Shown one piece after another: positions 33,380-41,119 of a stretch of DNA of 64,000 bases. The position numbers were made by a program, and so were the translations under genes. Positions within the stretch are counted from its first letter, which is position 1. Every line of letters starts with the position of its first letter. The notes under the pieces are model-generated. The model was not told the DNA's origin, made no database searches, and saw nothing but the letters and a program-made list of their open reading frames with translations. The DNA comes from Spyradosoma sp004558035 (GTDB taxonomy: Bacteria > Verrucomicrobiota > Verrucomicrobiia > Opitutales > UBA953): the NCBI RefSeq assembly GCF_050314555.1, contig NZ_JBNPNH010000001.1, forward strand, positions 186,001 to 250,000, in the 5' to 3' direction.

Positions 33380-35161
33380 TCAGCGGGAAAGTTCCGCGCG
33401 GAGGCGGCGCGAGGCCTCGCCGTCGGTGAAGATCTCGACGAGGTGCACGCCCTGGCGGGAACGGAAGCGAGCGAGCGCCGCGCCGAGCTCCGCGAGCGTT
33501 TCCGCGCGCGCGTAATCGACGCCGTACGCCGTCGCGAGCCGCTCGAAGGAGACGCGCTGCGGCGTCAGCCAGAAGCGCTCGAAATGCGGATTTTCCCGCG
33601 CGACGGGAAGGTGGCGGAAGATGTTCCCGCCGCCGTTGTTCTGCAGGACGATCGAGAGGTTGCCGCAGAACTGCGCCGCGAGCAGAAAGCCGTTCGTGTC
33701 GTGCAGCAGCGAGAGGTCGCCCGTGTAGAGAATCGTCTGCTCCATGCAGCCGTGCGCGACGCCGAGCGCCGTCGAGAGCGTGCCGTCGATGCCGTTCGCG
33801 CCGCGGTTGCAGAACGTCCAGAAGCGGCTTCCCGCCGGGCAGAACGCGTTCATGTCGCGCACGGGCATGCCGTTGGCGATGAAGAGCGCCGTCTCGGATT
33901 CGGGCAGATTTTCGCAGAGAAAGCGCGCGATCTGCGGCTCGAGCGGCGGCGTTCCCGCGGCGGCGGCGTTGCGGAAGAACGCGTCGGACTTCGCCCGGAA
34001 GCGCGCGTCCGCGGCGCGCCACGCGTCGAGAAACGCCGTGTCCGCGGGCGCGGCGGCGGCGGCGTTCCCGCCCCCGGCGAAGACGTTGTTCCACACGTCG
34101 CGGAAGCGCCGCGCGACTTTGACCGCGTTCGGGCGGCGCAGCGCGTCCGTGTCGTCGCCGCAGTAGTTGAAGAGATAGACGGGCGTTTCGCCGAGCGAGG
34201 CGAGCCAGGCGCGGAGAAACTTGCTCTCGGGCAGCGCGCCGATCTGCAGCACGACGTCCGGGCGGAGCGCGTCGAGCTCGGGCGCGTAAGGCTTGTCAGC
34301 AGTGCGGAAAATCGCGTCGAAGCGCTCGACGAGGCGGTCGCGCGCCGGCGGGAAATGGCGCAGCGGGTGCGTCGCGTCCGCGAGGATCGGCGCGGCGAAC
34401 TCGCGGGAAAGGCGTTCGACGTTGAACGTGTCGTCGTGCCCGACGGGCGTCGTTCCCGCGACGACGAGCACCTTTTTCCCCGCGAGGGAAATCGGCGCGG
34501 GCTCCGCGCTTTCGGCGAGAAAATCGCGCAGCGGCAGGTGCGGCACGAGGCAGAACTTCGCCGGGTCGAAATCCGCGGGAACGAAATCTTCCCCGGGAAA
34601 ACCGGCCTCGCGCACGGCGGGCGCGAGCGGGTCGCGCAGCTGCACGTTCACGTGCACGGGCGCGCGTTCCTCGGCGGCGACGCGGGCGGCCTCCGCGGCG
34701 GCGGCGCGCGCGTCTTCGAGCGAACTCCAGGTTCTCTCGGGCACGCAGTTCCGCTCGCGGACGACGAAGCGGGAGAAGATGCCGAGCTGCGGAATCGTCT
34801 GCCCGGCGTGCCGGTCCTGAAATTCCGGCGGGCGGTCGGCGGTCACGACGACGAGCGGCGTACGCGACATCTTCGCCTCGACGATCGCGGGCAGGTAGTT
34901 CGCGACCGCCGTTCCCGACGTGCAGACGAGCGCGACCGGGCGCGCCGTGCTCTTCGCGAGCCCGAGCGCGAAAAATCCGGCGGAACGTTCGTCGAGCACG
35001 GGAACGCATTCGAGCCCGCGCAGGTCCGCGGCGGCCGCCGTCAGCGGCGTCGAGCGCGAGCCCGGCGAAACGACGAGCGTGCGCACGCCCGCGTTGCGCA
35101 GCGTCCGCATAAAGACCGCGCTCCAAAGCGCGTTCGTGTTCCGGAATTCCATGCGCGACAT
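33380..35161 (-). CDS. menD: SEPHCHC synthase, menaquinone biosynthesis (MenD)
   Basis: A thiamine-diphosphate enzyme that joins isochorismate and 2-oxoglutarate in menaquinone synthesis. About 593 residues, slightly longer than usual. Seen: VSPGSRSTPLTAAAADL, LDERSAGFFALGLAKST, VCTSGTAVANYLPAIVEA, TADRPPE, the ThDP-binding region YTGDLSLLHDTNGFL and IVLQNNGGGNIF. These match the MenD family closely. The start at 35161 (MSRMEF) or 35152 (MEF) is uncertain; no Shine-Dalgarno sequence is visible. It is not clustered with other men genes. It is separated from the ACT gene by a hairpin repeat array. Confidence 0.93.
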   Translation of the reverse strand: MSRMEFRNTNALWSAVFMRTLRNAGVRTLVVSPGSRSTPLTAAAADLRGLECVPVLDERSAGFFALGLAKSTARPVALVCTSGTAVANYLPAIVEAKMSRTPLVVVTADRPPEFQDRHAGQTIPQLGIFSRFVVRERNCVPERTWSSLEDARAAAAEAARVAAEERAPVHVNVQLRDPLAPAVREAGFPGEDFVPADFDPAKFCLVPHLPLRDFLAESAEPAPISLAGKKVLVVAGTTPVGHDDTFNVERLSREFAAPILADATHPLRHFPPARDRLVERFDAIFRTADKPYAPELDALRPDVVLQIGALPESKFLRAWLASLGETPVYLFNYCGDDTDALRRPNAVKVARRFRDVWNNVFAGGGNAAAAAPADTAFLDAWRAADARFRAKSDAFFRNAAAAGTPPLEPQIARFLCENLPESETALFIANGMPVRDMNAFCPAGSRFWTFCNRGANGIDGTLSTALGVAHGCMEQTILYTGDLSLLHDTNGFLLAAQFCGNLSIVLQNNGGGNIFRHLPVARENPHFERFWLTPQRVSFERLATAYGVDYARAETLAELGAALARFRSRQGVHLVEIFTDGEASRRLRAELSR

Positions 35162-35214
35162 TCTGCGCGCGCGCCGTTCCCGCCGCAAAGCAAATTTCGG
35201 ACGAACAGATTCTT

Positions 35215-35330
35215 CAATGAATAACGAATAATGAATAATGAATAGTTCTCACCGAGGTTTTTGCCTAAGCAAAAACTTTGAATAATCAACTACTCACTAT
35301 TAATTACTCACTATCCATTATTCATTATCC
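35215..35330. repeat. Heptad-repeat hairpin array between menD and the ACT gene
   Basis: Left arm (35215-35245) of 7-bp units such as GAATAAT and GAATAGT; right arm (35294-35329) of the complements (ATTATTC, ACTATTC types). A perfect small hairpin, GTTTTTGC-CTAA-GCAAAAAC (35257-35276), lies inside the loop. The array ends 11 bp after the ACT gene stop and may terminate its operon. Confidence 0.75.
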
Positions 35331-35340
35331 GCCATCACCC

Positions 35341-35799
35341 TCAGCGGGCGAAGTCGTCGAGGTCGAAGACTTCGACGCCGAAGCCGCTCAGAATGCGTTC
35401 AGCGAGCTCGGTCGCGTCGCAGGAGAGCACGATGGCGCTCTGCGCGTTCGGGCAGCACACGAACGGGTAAATGTAGTGAATGTTGATTTCCGCCTGCGCG
35501 AGCGAGCGCGTGACCTTCGCCAGGTCGCCGCCGTCGTGCAGCCGGATCGCGAGAATCGGCGTCTTCGAGAAGATCATGCCCGCGCTCTTGAGCGCGATTT
35601 CCGCCGCTTCGGGACAGTTCGGCACGATGCGCAGCACGGCGCAGTCCGTTTGGTCGATGCAGCTCAGCGCGAGAATGCGCACGTCGTCCTGATTCAGCCG
35701 CTGCAGCACGCGGTTGAGGCAGCCGACCTTGTTTTCGGCGAAGATCGAGAACTGGAAAATGTCCTTGCGGGGACGGGAACGCTGGGAAATCACGGACAT
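35341..35799 (-). CDS. Tandem ACT-domain protein
   Basis: A 152-residue protein. IFQFSIFAENKVGCLNRVLQ starts a first ACT fold (beta-alpha-beta with the Gly-x-Leu turn), and TPILAIRLHDGGDLAKVTRS starts a second (about 80-150). Stand-alone tandem ACT proteins bind amino acids and act as regulatory subunits; ligand unknown. Its start overlaps the zinc-ribbon gene's end by 10 bases, so the two are translationally coupled. It is the last gene of the lpxK-hemL operon. No catalytic domain. Confidence 0.82.
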   Translation of the reverse strand: MSVISQRSRPRKDIFQFSIFAENKVGCLNRVLQRLNQDDVRILALSCIDQTDCAVLRIVPNCPEAAEIALKSAGMIFSKTPILAIRLHDGGDLAKVTRSLAQAEINIHYIYPFVCCPNAQSAIVLSCDATELAERILSGFGVEVFDLDDFAR

Positions 35800-36002
35800 G
35801 GCGGAGAATCGGGTTTCGGAAGATCTTCGGGAACGGGCGCGCGCGGGCTCGGCGCAGGAACGTCCGGCGCCTTCGCGTGCGTTTCGCGGTTTCCGCACCA
35901 CGGGCAGAACCACGTCGCGCGGTCCTCCGGCGCGTCGCCGATCGAAAACCAGCCGCCGCAGCGCCCGCAGCGGAAATGCGAAAGTTTTTCGATCGAGACC
36001 AT
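35790..36002 (-). CDS. Small zinc-ribbon protein
   Basis: A 70-residue protein with two CxxC knuckles, FRCGRCGGWF and WFCPWCGNRE, about 20 residues apart, which should bind one zinc. The C-terminal half is a Pro-rich, probably disordered tail (KAPDVPAPSPRAPVPEDLP). It starts 28 bp after hemL and overlaps the ACT gene, so it is a real member of the operon. Function unknown; many similar genes are annotated as hypothetical proteins. Confidence 0.75.
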   Translation of the reverse strand: MVSIEKLSHFRCGRCGGWFSIGDAPEDRATWFCPWCGNRETHAKAPDVPAPSPRAPVPEDLPKPDSPPCP

Positions 36003-36030
36003 GGCGCGGAATTTTCGGCGGGAACGCGCG

Positions 36031-37323
36031 TCAGAGCCGCTTCAGCGCGTCGCAGAGCACGCGGATCGTCTTTTCCGTCGCCGCGTCGTCGTGCGCGGCG
36101 CAGAGGAAGCACGATTCGTAGGGCGAAGGCGGCAGGAAGACGCCGCCCGCGAGCGCGCCGCGGAAAAGGCTTCTGAATTTATCCGCGTCGGAGCGCGTCG
36201 CGACCGCGGCGTTTTCGACGGGAACGTCGTTGAAGAAAATCGAGAACATGCCGCCGCAGTGCGGCACCTGCAGGGCGACGCCGCGTTCCCGCGCCGTCTT
36301 TTCGAGCGCTTCGGAGATCGCGTTCCCGCGCGCCTCGAGCGCGGCGTAGGGCGGCTCGCGCAGCAGCTTTTCCAGCGCGGCGATTCCCGCGGCGAGCGCG
36401 ACCGGATTGCCGCAGTACGTTCCCGCCTGATAGACGGGCCCGAGCGGCGCGACGCAGTCCATGATCTCCGCGCGCCCGCCGAACGCGCCGACGGGCAGCC
36501 CGCCGCCGATGATCTTCCCGAGGCAGACCAGGTCCGGACGCACGGCGTGCTTTCCCATCGTTCCCTGAAGCGAGATGCGGAAGCCCGTCATCACTTCGTC
36601 GAAGATCAGCAGCGCGCCCGCCCCGCGCGTGAGCTCGCGCAGGCGTTCCAGAAATCCCGGCTTGGGCATGATGAAGCCGACGTTGCCCGGGAAGGGCTCG
36701 ACGATGACGGCGGCGATCTCGCGTCCGTGATTTTTGAATACGTTTTCGACCGCCTCGAAATCGTTGTAGGGCACGACGAGCGTGTCCGCCGCCGTTCCCG
36801 CGGTGACGCCCGCGCTGTCGGGGCAGCCGAACGTCAGCGCGCCCGATCCCGCCTTGACGAGCAGCGAATCGACGTGGCCGTGGAAGCAGCCCTCGAACTT
36901 CACGATCTTCGCGCGCCCGGTGAAGCCGCGCGCGAGGCGCACGGCGGACATCGTCGCCTCCGTGCCCGAATTCGTCATGCGCACTTTTTCGACGGCGGGA
37001 ACGACGCGCGCGAGTAGCTCCGCCATGCGCACTTCGTCCGCGCCGTTCGTGCCGAAGCCGAGCCCGCGGTCCACGGCGGCGTGCGCGGCGGCGCGGATTT
37101 CGGGATCGTTGTGCCCGAAGATCGCGGGGCCCCACGTCAGCACGTAGTCGATGAATTCCTCGCCCTCGGGCGTGCGCAGGCGGCAGCCGTCCGCGCGCTC
37201 GACGTAGAACGGATCCGTGCCGACGTTGCGGAACGCGCGCACGGGCGAGTTCACGCCGCCGGGAATCACTTTGCGGGCGCGCTCGAAGAGCTTGGCGGAA
37301 ACGGGAAATCGTAAGTTTTCCAT
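36031..37323 (-). CDS. hemL: Glutamate-1-semialdehyde 2,1-aminomutase
   Basis: A 430-residue class-III PLP aminotransferase, normal length. It isomerises glutamate-1-semialdehyde to 5-aminolevulinate in the C5 route to tetrapyrroles. Seen: IPGGVNSPVRAF, RMTNSGTEATMSA, EGCFHGHVDS, LIFDEVMTGFR, the PLP lysine K270 in LVCLGKIIGGGLPVGAFGG, and YQAGTYCGNP. Starts 34 bp after lpxK on the same strand; co-transcription with lpxK, the zinc ribbon and the ACT gene is likely. Confidence 0.96.
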   Translation of the reverse strand: MENLRFPVSAKLFERARKVIPGGVNSPVRAFRNVGTDPFYVERADGCRLRTPEGEEFIDYVLTWGPAIFGHNDPEIRAAAHAAVDRGLGFGTNGADEVRMAELLARVVPAVEKVRMTNSGTEATMSAVRLARGFTGRAKIVKFEGCFHGHVDSLLVKAGSGALTFGCPDSAGVTAGTAADTLVVPYNDFEAVENVFKNHGREIAAVIVEPFPGNVGFIMPKPGFLERLRELTRGAGALLIFDEVMTGFRISLQGTMGKHAVRPDLVCLGKIIGGGLPVGAFGGRAEIMDCVAPLGPVYQAGTYCGNPVALAAGIAALEKLLREPPYAALEARGNAISEALEKTARERGVALQVPHCGGMFSIFFNDVPVENAAVATRSDADKFRSLFRGALAGGVFLPPSPYESCFLCAAHDDAATEKTIRVLCDALKRL

Positions 37324-37357
37324 GGATGCAGATTTTTTTCGCGGCGGCGGGAACGGG

Positions 37358-38572
37358 CTAAGCGCAGATGCGCCGGACGGCGGCCTCGAAGGTCTCCTTG
37401 CCGCTGATGATCTCGATCTCGAGGCGCAGGTAGTAAAGGGGAACCGGCGGCTTTAGGTCGCGGGAAAGGCGCACCATGTCCTTTTCCGTCGTGACGATGA
37501 GACGCGCGCCCGCGGCGACGGCGCCGGCGAAGACTTCCTCCAGGTCCTTTTCCGAAAAGCTGTGGTGGTCGAAGAAGCGGCGGTTGTAGGCGATCTTCGC
37601 GCCGTAGCGCCGCAGGAATTCCTCGAACTTGTCCGGCGTCGCGATGCCGGAGAACGACGCGATCTTCAGGTCCTTGAGCGCGTCGAGCTCGAGATCCTCG
37701 CCGTCGAAGACCGGGCAGAGCCGCTTGGGCTTGTGCGTGCATTCGATGATTTCCGCGCGCGGGTTGCGGCGGCGGATTTCGGACTCGAGCGCCTTGTCGC
37801 GTTCGCTCTGCGGCTCGCCGGGCAGGCGGTTCGACTTGGTCAGGAAAATGTAGCTCCCGCGGGAAAGGTGATCGACGGGCTCGCGCAGAATGCCGCGCGG
37901 TAGCAGATTGCCGTTCCCGAAAGGATTGGTCTTGTCCACGAGCAGCAGGTTGATCGCGCCGCGCAGCGGCAGATACTGCATGCCGTCGTCGAGAATGATG
38001 ATGTCCACGCCGAACTTGCGGATCGCGTACGTTCCCGCGTAAACGCGGTCGCGGTCCACGACGACGCGCACGCCGTAGGGCAGCAGGTTGCGCGCGAGCA
38101 TGTAGGGCTCGTCGCCGGACTGCGACGCGTCGGAGACGAGAATGCGCTCGCCGTCGGAGACGACGCGCGGCTCGGGGCGCGGCTCGTTCTTGAGCGCGCG
38201 TAGCAGGCGCTTCCACGCGGGCTCCTTCTTCGATTTGTAGCCGCGGGAAAGAATGGCGACCTTGCGACCGTTCTGCGCCATCACGCGCGCCATTTTTTCG
38301 ACGACGGGCGTCTTGCCCGTGCCGCCGACCGTGAGATTGCCGACGACGATCACCTTGCAGCCCAGCGGCGTGTCGCGCAGCACGCGGTGCGCGTAGAGAA
38401 AGAAGCGCAGACGCACGATGAGCCCGAAAAGCGCGGAGAACGCGCGCAGCACGGCGGCGAGAATCTTCACGGCGCGCCCTTCTCTGCGGCGGTCGTAGAT
38501 CACGTCCGTCGCGAACTGGATGACGCGTTCCTTCGCCGAACGCCTGTCGCCGCTCTCTTCACTCTCGCTCAT
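37358..38572 (-). CDS. lpxK: Tetraacyldisaccharide 4'-kinase (lipid A synthesis)
   Basis: A 404-residue membrane-associated kinase that phosphorylates the 4' position of the lipid A precursor. N-terminal hydrophobic helix (about 36-62), Walker A VVGNLTVGGTGKTPVV (about 76-91), ILSRGY, SDGERILVSDASQSGDEP, LDDGMQYLPL and VTTEKDMVRL are LpxK hallmarks. Its presence shows the organism makes lipid A. About 60 residues longer than E. coli LpxK, mainly around 110-150. First gene of the operon, with a promoter at 38590-38618. Confidence 0.94.
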   Translation of the reverse strand: MSESEESGDRRSAKERVIQFATDVIYDRRREGRAVKILAAVLRAFSALFGLIVRLRFFLYAHRVLRDTPLGCKVIVVGNLTVGGTGKTPVVEKMARVMAQNGRKVAILSRGYKSKKEPAWKRLLRALKNEPRPEPRVVSDGERILVSDASQSGDEPYMLARNLLPYGVRVVVDRDRVYAGTYAIRKFGVDIIILDDGMQYLPLRGAINLLLVDKTNPFGNGNLLPRGILREPVDHLSRGSYIFLTKSNRLPGEPQSERDKALESEIRRRNPRAEIIECTHKPKRLCPVFDGEDLELDALKDLKIASFSGIATPDKFEEFLRRYGAKIAYNRRFFDHHSFSEKDLEEVFAGAVAAGARLIVTTEKDMVRLSRDLKPPVPLYYLRLEIEIISGKETFEAAVRRICA

Positions 38573-38589
38573 ACAATCGAAAACGGAAA

Positions 38590-38618
38590 AAGTTAAGCTT
38601 CCCGCCCCGCCTTTTCAA
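38590..38618 (-). promoter_or_regulatory. Candidate lpxK operon promoter
   Basis: On the minus strand, TTGAAA (38618-38613), a 17-base spacer and TAACTT (38595-38590), 18 bases before the lpxK ATG. The -35 is near consensus; the -10 is weak but resembles the TTAGACT boxes of other genes here. Confidence 0.45.
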
Positions 38619-38626
38619 GGAAAAGG

Positions 38627-38735
38627 AATGAATAACGGATAATGGATAGTGGATAGTGAACAATGAATAATGAATAATGAACAGCGGACAATTATTCATT
38701 ATTCACTATTCACTATTCATTATCCGTTATCCGTT
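38627..38735. repeat. Heptad-repeat hairpin downstream of the Xer gene
   Basis: Left arm of 7-base units (GAATAAC, GGATAAT, GGATAGT, GGATAGT, GAACAAT, GAATAAT, GAATAAT) and right arm of their complements (ATTATTC, ACTATTC, ATTATCC, GTTATCC) make an almost continuous hairpin of about 100 bp. It ends 4 bp after the Xer stop codon and lies 55 bp upstream of the divergent lpxK start. Confidence 0.8.
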
Positions 38736-38739
38736 GCCC

Positions 38740-39705
38740 TCACGCTCTCGGGTGCGCCTTTTTGTAGGCGGCCTTCAGGCGCGCGAGCGTGACGTGCGTG
38801 TAGATCTGCGTCGTCGAAAGGCTGACGTGCCCGAGCTGTTCCTGCACGAGGCGCAGATCCGCGTCGTGGTCCAGCATGTGCGTCGCGCAGGAATGGCGCA
38901 GCTTGTGCGGCGTGATGTCCATCGGCAGTCCCGCGAGCTTCAGATATTTTTTCAGCGCGAGCTGCACGACCTGCGGCGTGATCCGCCCGCCGCGTCGCGC
39001 CGGAAAGACCCACGCGTCCGCGCGCGCGCAGCCCGCCGCCGCGATCTGTTCCCGCAGCGCCGCCGACGCGATTTCGCCGACGGGCACGACGCGCTCCTTC
39101 GAGCCCTTGCCGAGCACGCGCACCGTTCCCGCGGCGCAGTCCACGCGCCCGGCGGTCAGCCCGCAAAGCTCGCTCACGCGCAGCCCGCCGCCGTAAAGCG
39201 TTTCCAGAATCGCCGTGTCCCGCGTGAAGACGTCCTCGGAAATCAGCTTCCGTTCGAGCGCGAGCGCGGGCATTTTCAGCAGACGCGCGACCTGCGCCTC
39301 GGTCAGGAATTTCGGGAGCGGCTTCGGCAGTTTCGGCAGGACGATCGCCGCCGTCGGCGAAGTTTCGACGAAGCCGCGGGAACGCAGAAAGCGGTAAAAC
39401 GCGCGCAGCGCGGAAACGCGGTTGTGGATCGTGCGGCGCGCGAGCGGCGTCCCCTCGGCGTTCGCTCTCTGGCGCTCGATGATGAAGTCGCGCACGTTCC
39501 GCCGCGAAACGGCGCCGAAATCGCCCGCGAAGCCGAACGCCTCGCGCCCCCAGCGCGCGAAGTCGCGCACCGCCTCGCCGTAGTCGCGCACCGTGTTGGG
39601 CGAACAGCGGCGCTCGTGCTTCAGAAACTCGCAGAAACGCCAGATGAGCCCCTCGCCCGGCGGCGGGAGCGCGGCGTTTTTTTCGCTGACGAGAACGAGA
39701 GGCAC
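38740..39705 (-). CDS. Tyrosine recombinase, XerC/XerD type
   Basis: A 321-residue site-specific recombinase. The N-terminal core-binding domain (about 18-115) precedes a catalytic domain with Arg176 (GGLRVSEL), Lys in GKGSKER (about 200), HKLRHS (His267, Arg270), His293 (LGHVS) and the nucleophile Tyr302 (IYTHV). Everything needed for activity is present. Length and motifs fit a chromosomal XerC/D that resolves dimers at dif rather than a phage integrase. The start is GTG at 39705. 7-bp repeat arrays abut both ends of the gene. No dif site was recognised in the window. Confidence 0.9.
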   Translation of the reverse strand: MPLVLVSEKNAALPPPGEGLIWRFCEFLKHERRCSPNTVRDYGEAVRDFARWGREAFGFAGDFGAVSRRNVRDFIIERQRANAEGTPLARRTIHNRVSALRAFYRFLRSRGFVETSPTAAIVLPKLPKPLPKFLTEAQVARLLKMPALALERKLISEDVFTRDTAILETLYGGGLRVSELCGLTAGRVDCAAGTVRVLGKGSKERVVPVGEIASAALREQIAAAGCARADAWVFPARRGGRITPQVVQLALKKYLKLAGLPMDITPHKLRHSCATHMLDHDADLRLVQEQLGHVSLSTTQIYTHVTLARLKAAYKKAHPRA

Positions 39706-39796
39706 GGATGACGGATAATGAATAATGAATAGTGGATAGTGAATAACGGACAGTGGATAGCGGATAACTATCAGTTATCAACTATCAGTTATCGTT
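39706..39796. repeat. Heptad-repeat array directly upstream of the Xer gene
   Basis: From the base next to the Xer start, 7-base steps run ACGGATA ATGAATA ATGAATA GTGGATA and so on, then ACGGACA GTGGATA GCGGATA, then switch to ACTATCA GTTATCA ACTATCA GTTATCG, forming a partial hairpin. The next stretch to 39850 ends with AACCCTAAACTCTAATC, a looser version of the same period, just after queF's stop. Confidence 0.75.
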
Positions 39797-39856
39797 CGTC
39801 TTCGCTGAGGAAACTTCCCTCGCGCGCAAGCGCGAATCGACTCTCAACCCTAAACT

Positions 39857-40261
39857 CTAATCTTTTTTTCCGTGTTCCGCGGTGACCTTGATCGAGATGC
39901 CGCCGCGCACGCCGAACTCGCCGACGACCTCGCACCACACGGGATCGAGCGCCGCCACGAGATCGTCCAGAATCTGATTCGTCACGTGCTCGTGAAACGT
40001 GCCTTCGTTGCGGTAGGACCACAGGTAGAGCTTGAGCGACTTGGATTCGACGATTTTTTCCGCGGGAACGTAGCGTATCGTGATCGTCGCGAAATCCGGC
40101 TGCCCCGTCGCCGGGCACACGCAGGTGAATTCCTCCGTGCGGAGCTCGACGACGTAGCGGCGGCCACGGTTGTGGTTCGGGAAAGTTTCGAGCCTGCGCG
40201 CGGGAACGTTCTTCGTCGCCCCGATTGAAAGCCCCTTCAGATCGTCCGGCTGCGTAAGCAT
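39857..40261 (-). CDS. queF: NADPH-dependent 7-cyano-7-deazaguanine reductase
   Basis: A 134-residue short-form (type I) QueF that reduces preQ0 to preQ1 for queuosine synthesis. The thioimide-forming Cys49 is in FTCVCPATGQPD, with Asp56 as acid; ESKSLKLYLWSYRNEG and FHEHVTN are the QueF substrate motifs. Length is normal for the unimodular form. It starts 7 bp after the eda-like gene and is probably cotranscribed with it, although their pathways are unrelated. Confidence 0.95.
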   Translation of the reverse strand: MLTQPDDLKGLSIGATKNVPARRLETFPNHNRGRRYVVELRTEEFTCVCPATGQPDFATITIRYVPAEKIVESKSLKLYLWSYRNEGTFHEHVTNQILDDLVAALDPVWCEVVGEFGVRGGISIKVTAEHGKKD

Positions 40262-40268
40262 GGTCGCC

Positions 40269-40901
40269 TCAGCCCTGCACTTTCACCAGCGTTTCGCGCA
40301 CGCGGTCCGCGATCTGATCCCAGGCCTCCGCCTCGATCAGCTCTTCCGGGCAGATCCACGACGCGCCGACGGCGACCACGTCCGGGATCGCCAGCCAGTC
40401 CGCGATGTTGTCGATGTTGATTCCGCCCGTCGCGACGACCTTCACGCCCGTGTGGCGGAACGCCGAAAGAATCGCCCCGAGCATTTCCGTGCCCAGCACC
40501 GTCGCCGGGAAGAAGTTCAGCACGCGGCAGCCGCGGCGCAGCGAGCGCGAGACGTTCGACGGCGTCATCACGCCGGGAATGATCGGCAGGCCCGCGGCGA
40601 TCGCGGCGTCCGCCACGATCGGGTCGAAGCCCGGCGTCAGCGCGAAGCGCGCTCCCGCGATGTGCGCGGCGCTGATGTCCTCCTCGTTCGTCACCGCGCC
40701 GGCGCCGACGAACATTTCCGGGAACGCCGTCGCGATCGCCTGGATGGATTCGGCGGCGTTCTGCGACTGGAACGAGACCGACACGACGTCGCTGCCGCCA
40801 GCGAGAAGCGCCTCCGCGAGCGGAATCGCGTGCTCCGGATTGCGGATCGTCGCGAACGGAATGATTTTCAGGTTCGAAAGTTGGTCGAATACTGCGTCCA
40901 T
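40269..40901 (-). CDS. Eda-family (KDPG/KHG aldolase) protein lacking the Schiff-base lysine
   Basis: A 210-residue TIM-barrel protein that aligns throughout with KDPG/KHG aldolase: AGGSDVVSVSFQS, VGAGAVTN, TPGFDP, IPGVMTPS, FFPAT, ATGGINIDNIADWL and GASWICP. Three key residues differ from E. coli Eda. The lysine of LKFFPA is Asn129, the catalytic Glu of LEVTLRT is Ser41, and the Arg of LRT is Gln45. It cannot use the normal class-I mechanism. It may have another substrate or a non-catalytic role. Operon with queF. The fold assignment is firm; aldolase activity is doubtful. Confidence 0.85.
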   Translation of the reverse strand: MDAVFDQLSNLKIIPFATIRNPEHAIPLAEALLAGGSDVVSVSFQSQNAAESIQAIATAFPEMFVGAGAVTNEEDISAAHIAGARFALTPGFDPIVADAAIAAGLPIIPGVMTPSNVSRSLRRGCRVLNFFPATVLGTEMLGAILSAFRHTGVKVVATGGINIDNIADWLAIPDVVAVGASWICPEELIEAEAWDQIADRVRETLVKVQG

Positions 40902-40964
40902 GGGAAGAAAGGATAAATCGGAAAACGGAGAACGAAAAGAGGAAAATGAACGGGCGCTTCGCGC

Positions 40965-41111
40965 AGGTTATGAGGTTATGGAGGTTATGAGGTTATGAGG
41001 TTATGAAGGTTGTTTGCTTTTCGCTTCGCGAAGAGAATTTTTCGGAAATCCTTTCGGCGAAGCCGAGCACAATGAACTTCATAACCTCATAACTTCATCA
41101 CTTCATAACTT
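40965..41111. repeat. Hairpin-forming 8-bp repeat element, copy 2 (inverted relative to copy 1)
   Basis: Left arm of AGGTTATG units (40965-41010), loop with TTCGCTTCGCGAA and AAATCCTTTCGGCGAAGCCG, right arm of complements (41070-41111). It is the reverse complement of 5226-5357 over nearly its whole length, loop included. It ends 8 bp after the stop of the giant autotransporter gene. Confidence 0.8.
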
Positions 41112-41119
41112 TCCCAGAA

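Noticed and set aside
38627..39796. CRISPR array
   Set aside because: Units are 7 bp with no unique spacers of constant length, and no cas genes are nearby.
40269..40901. Naming this gene eda
   Set aside because: The Schiff-base lysine and two further catalytic residues are missing.
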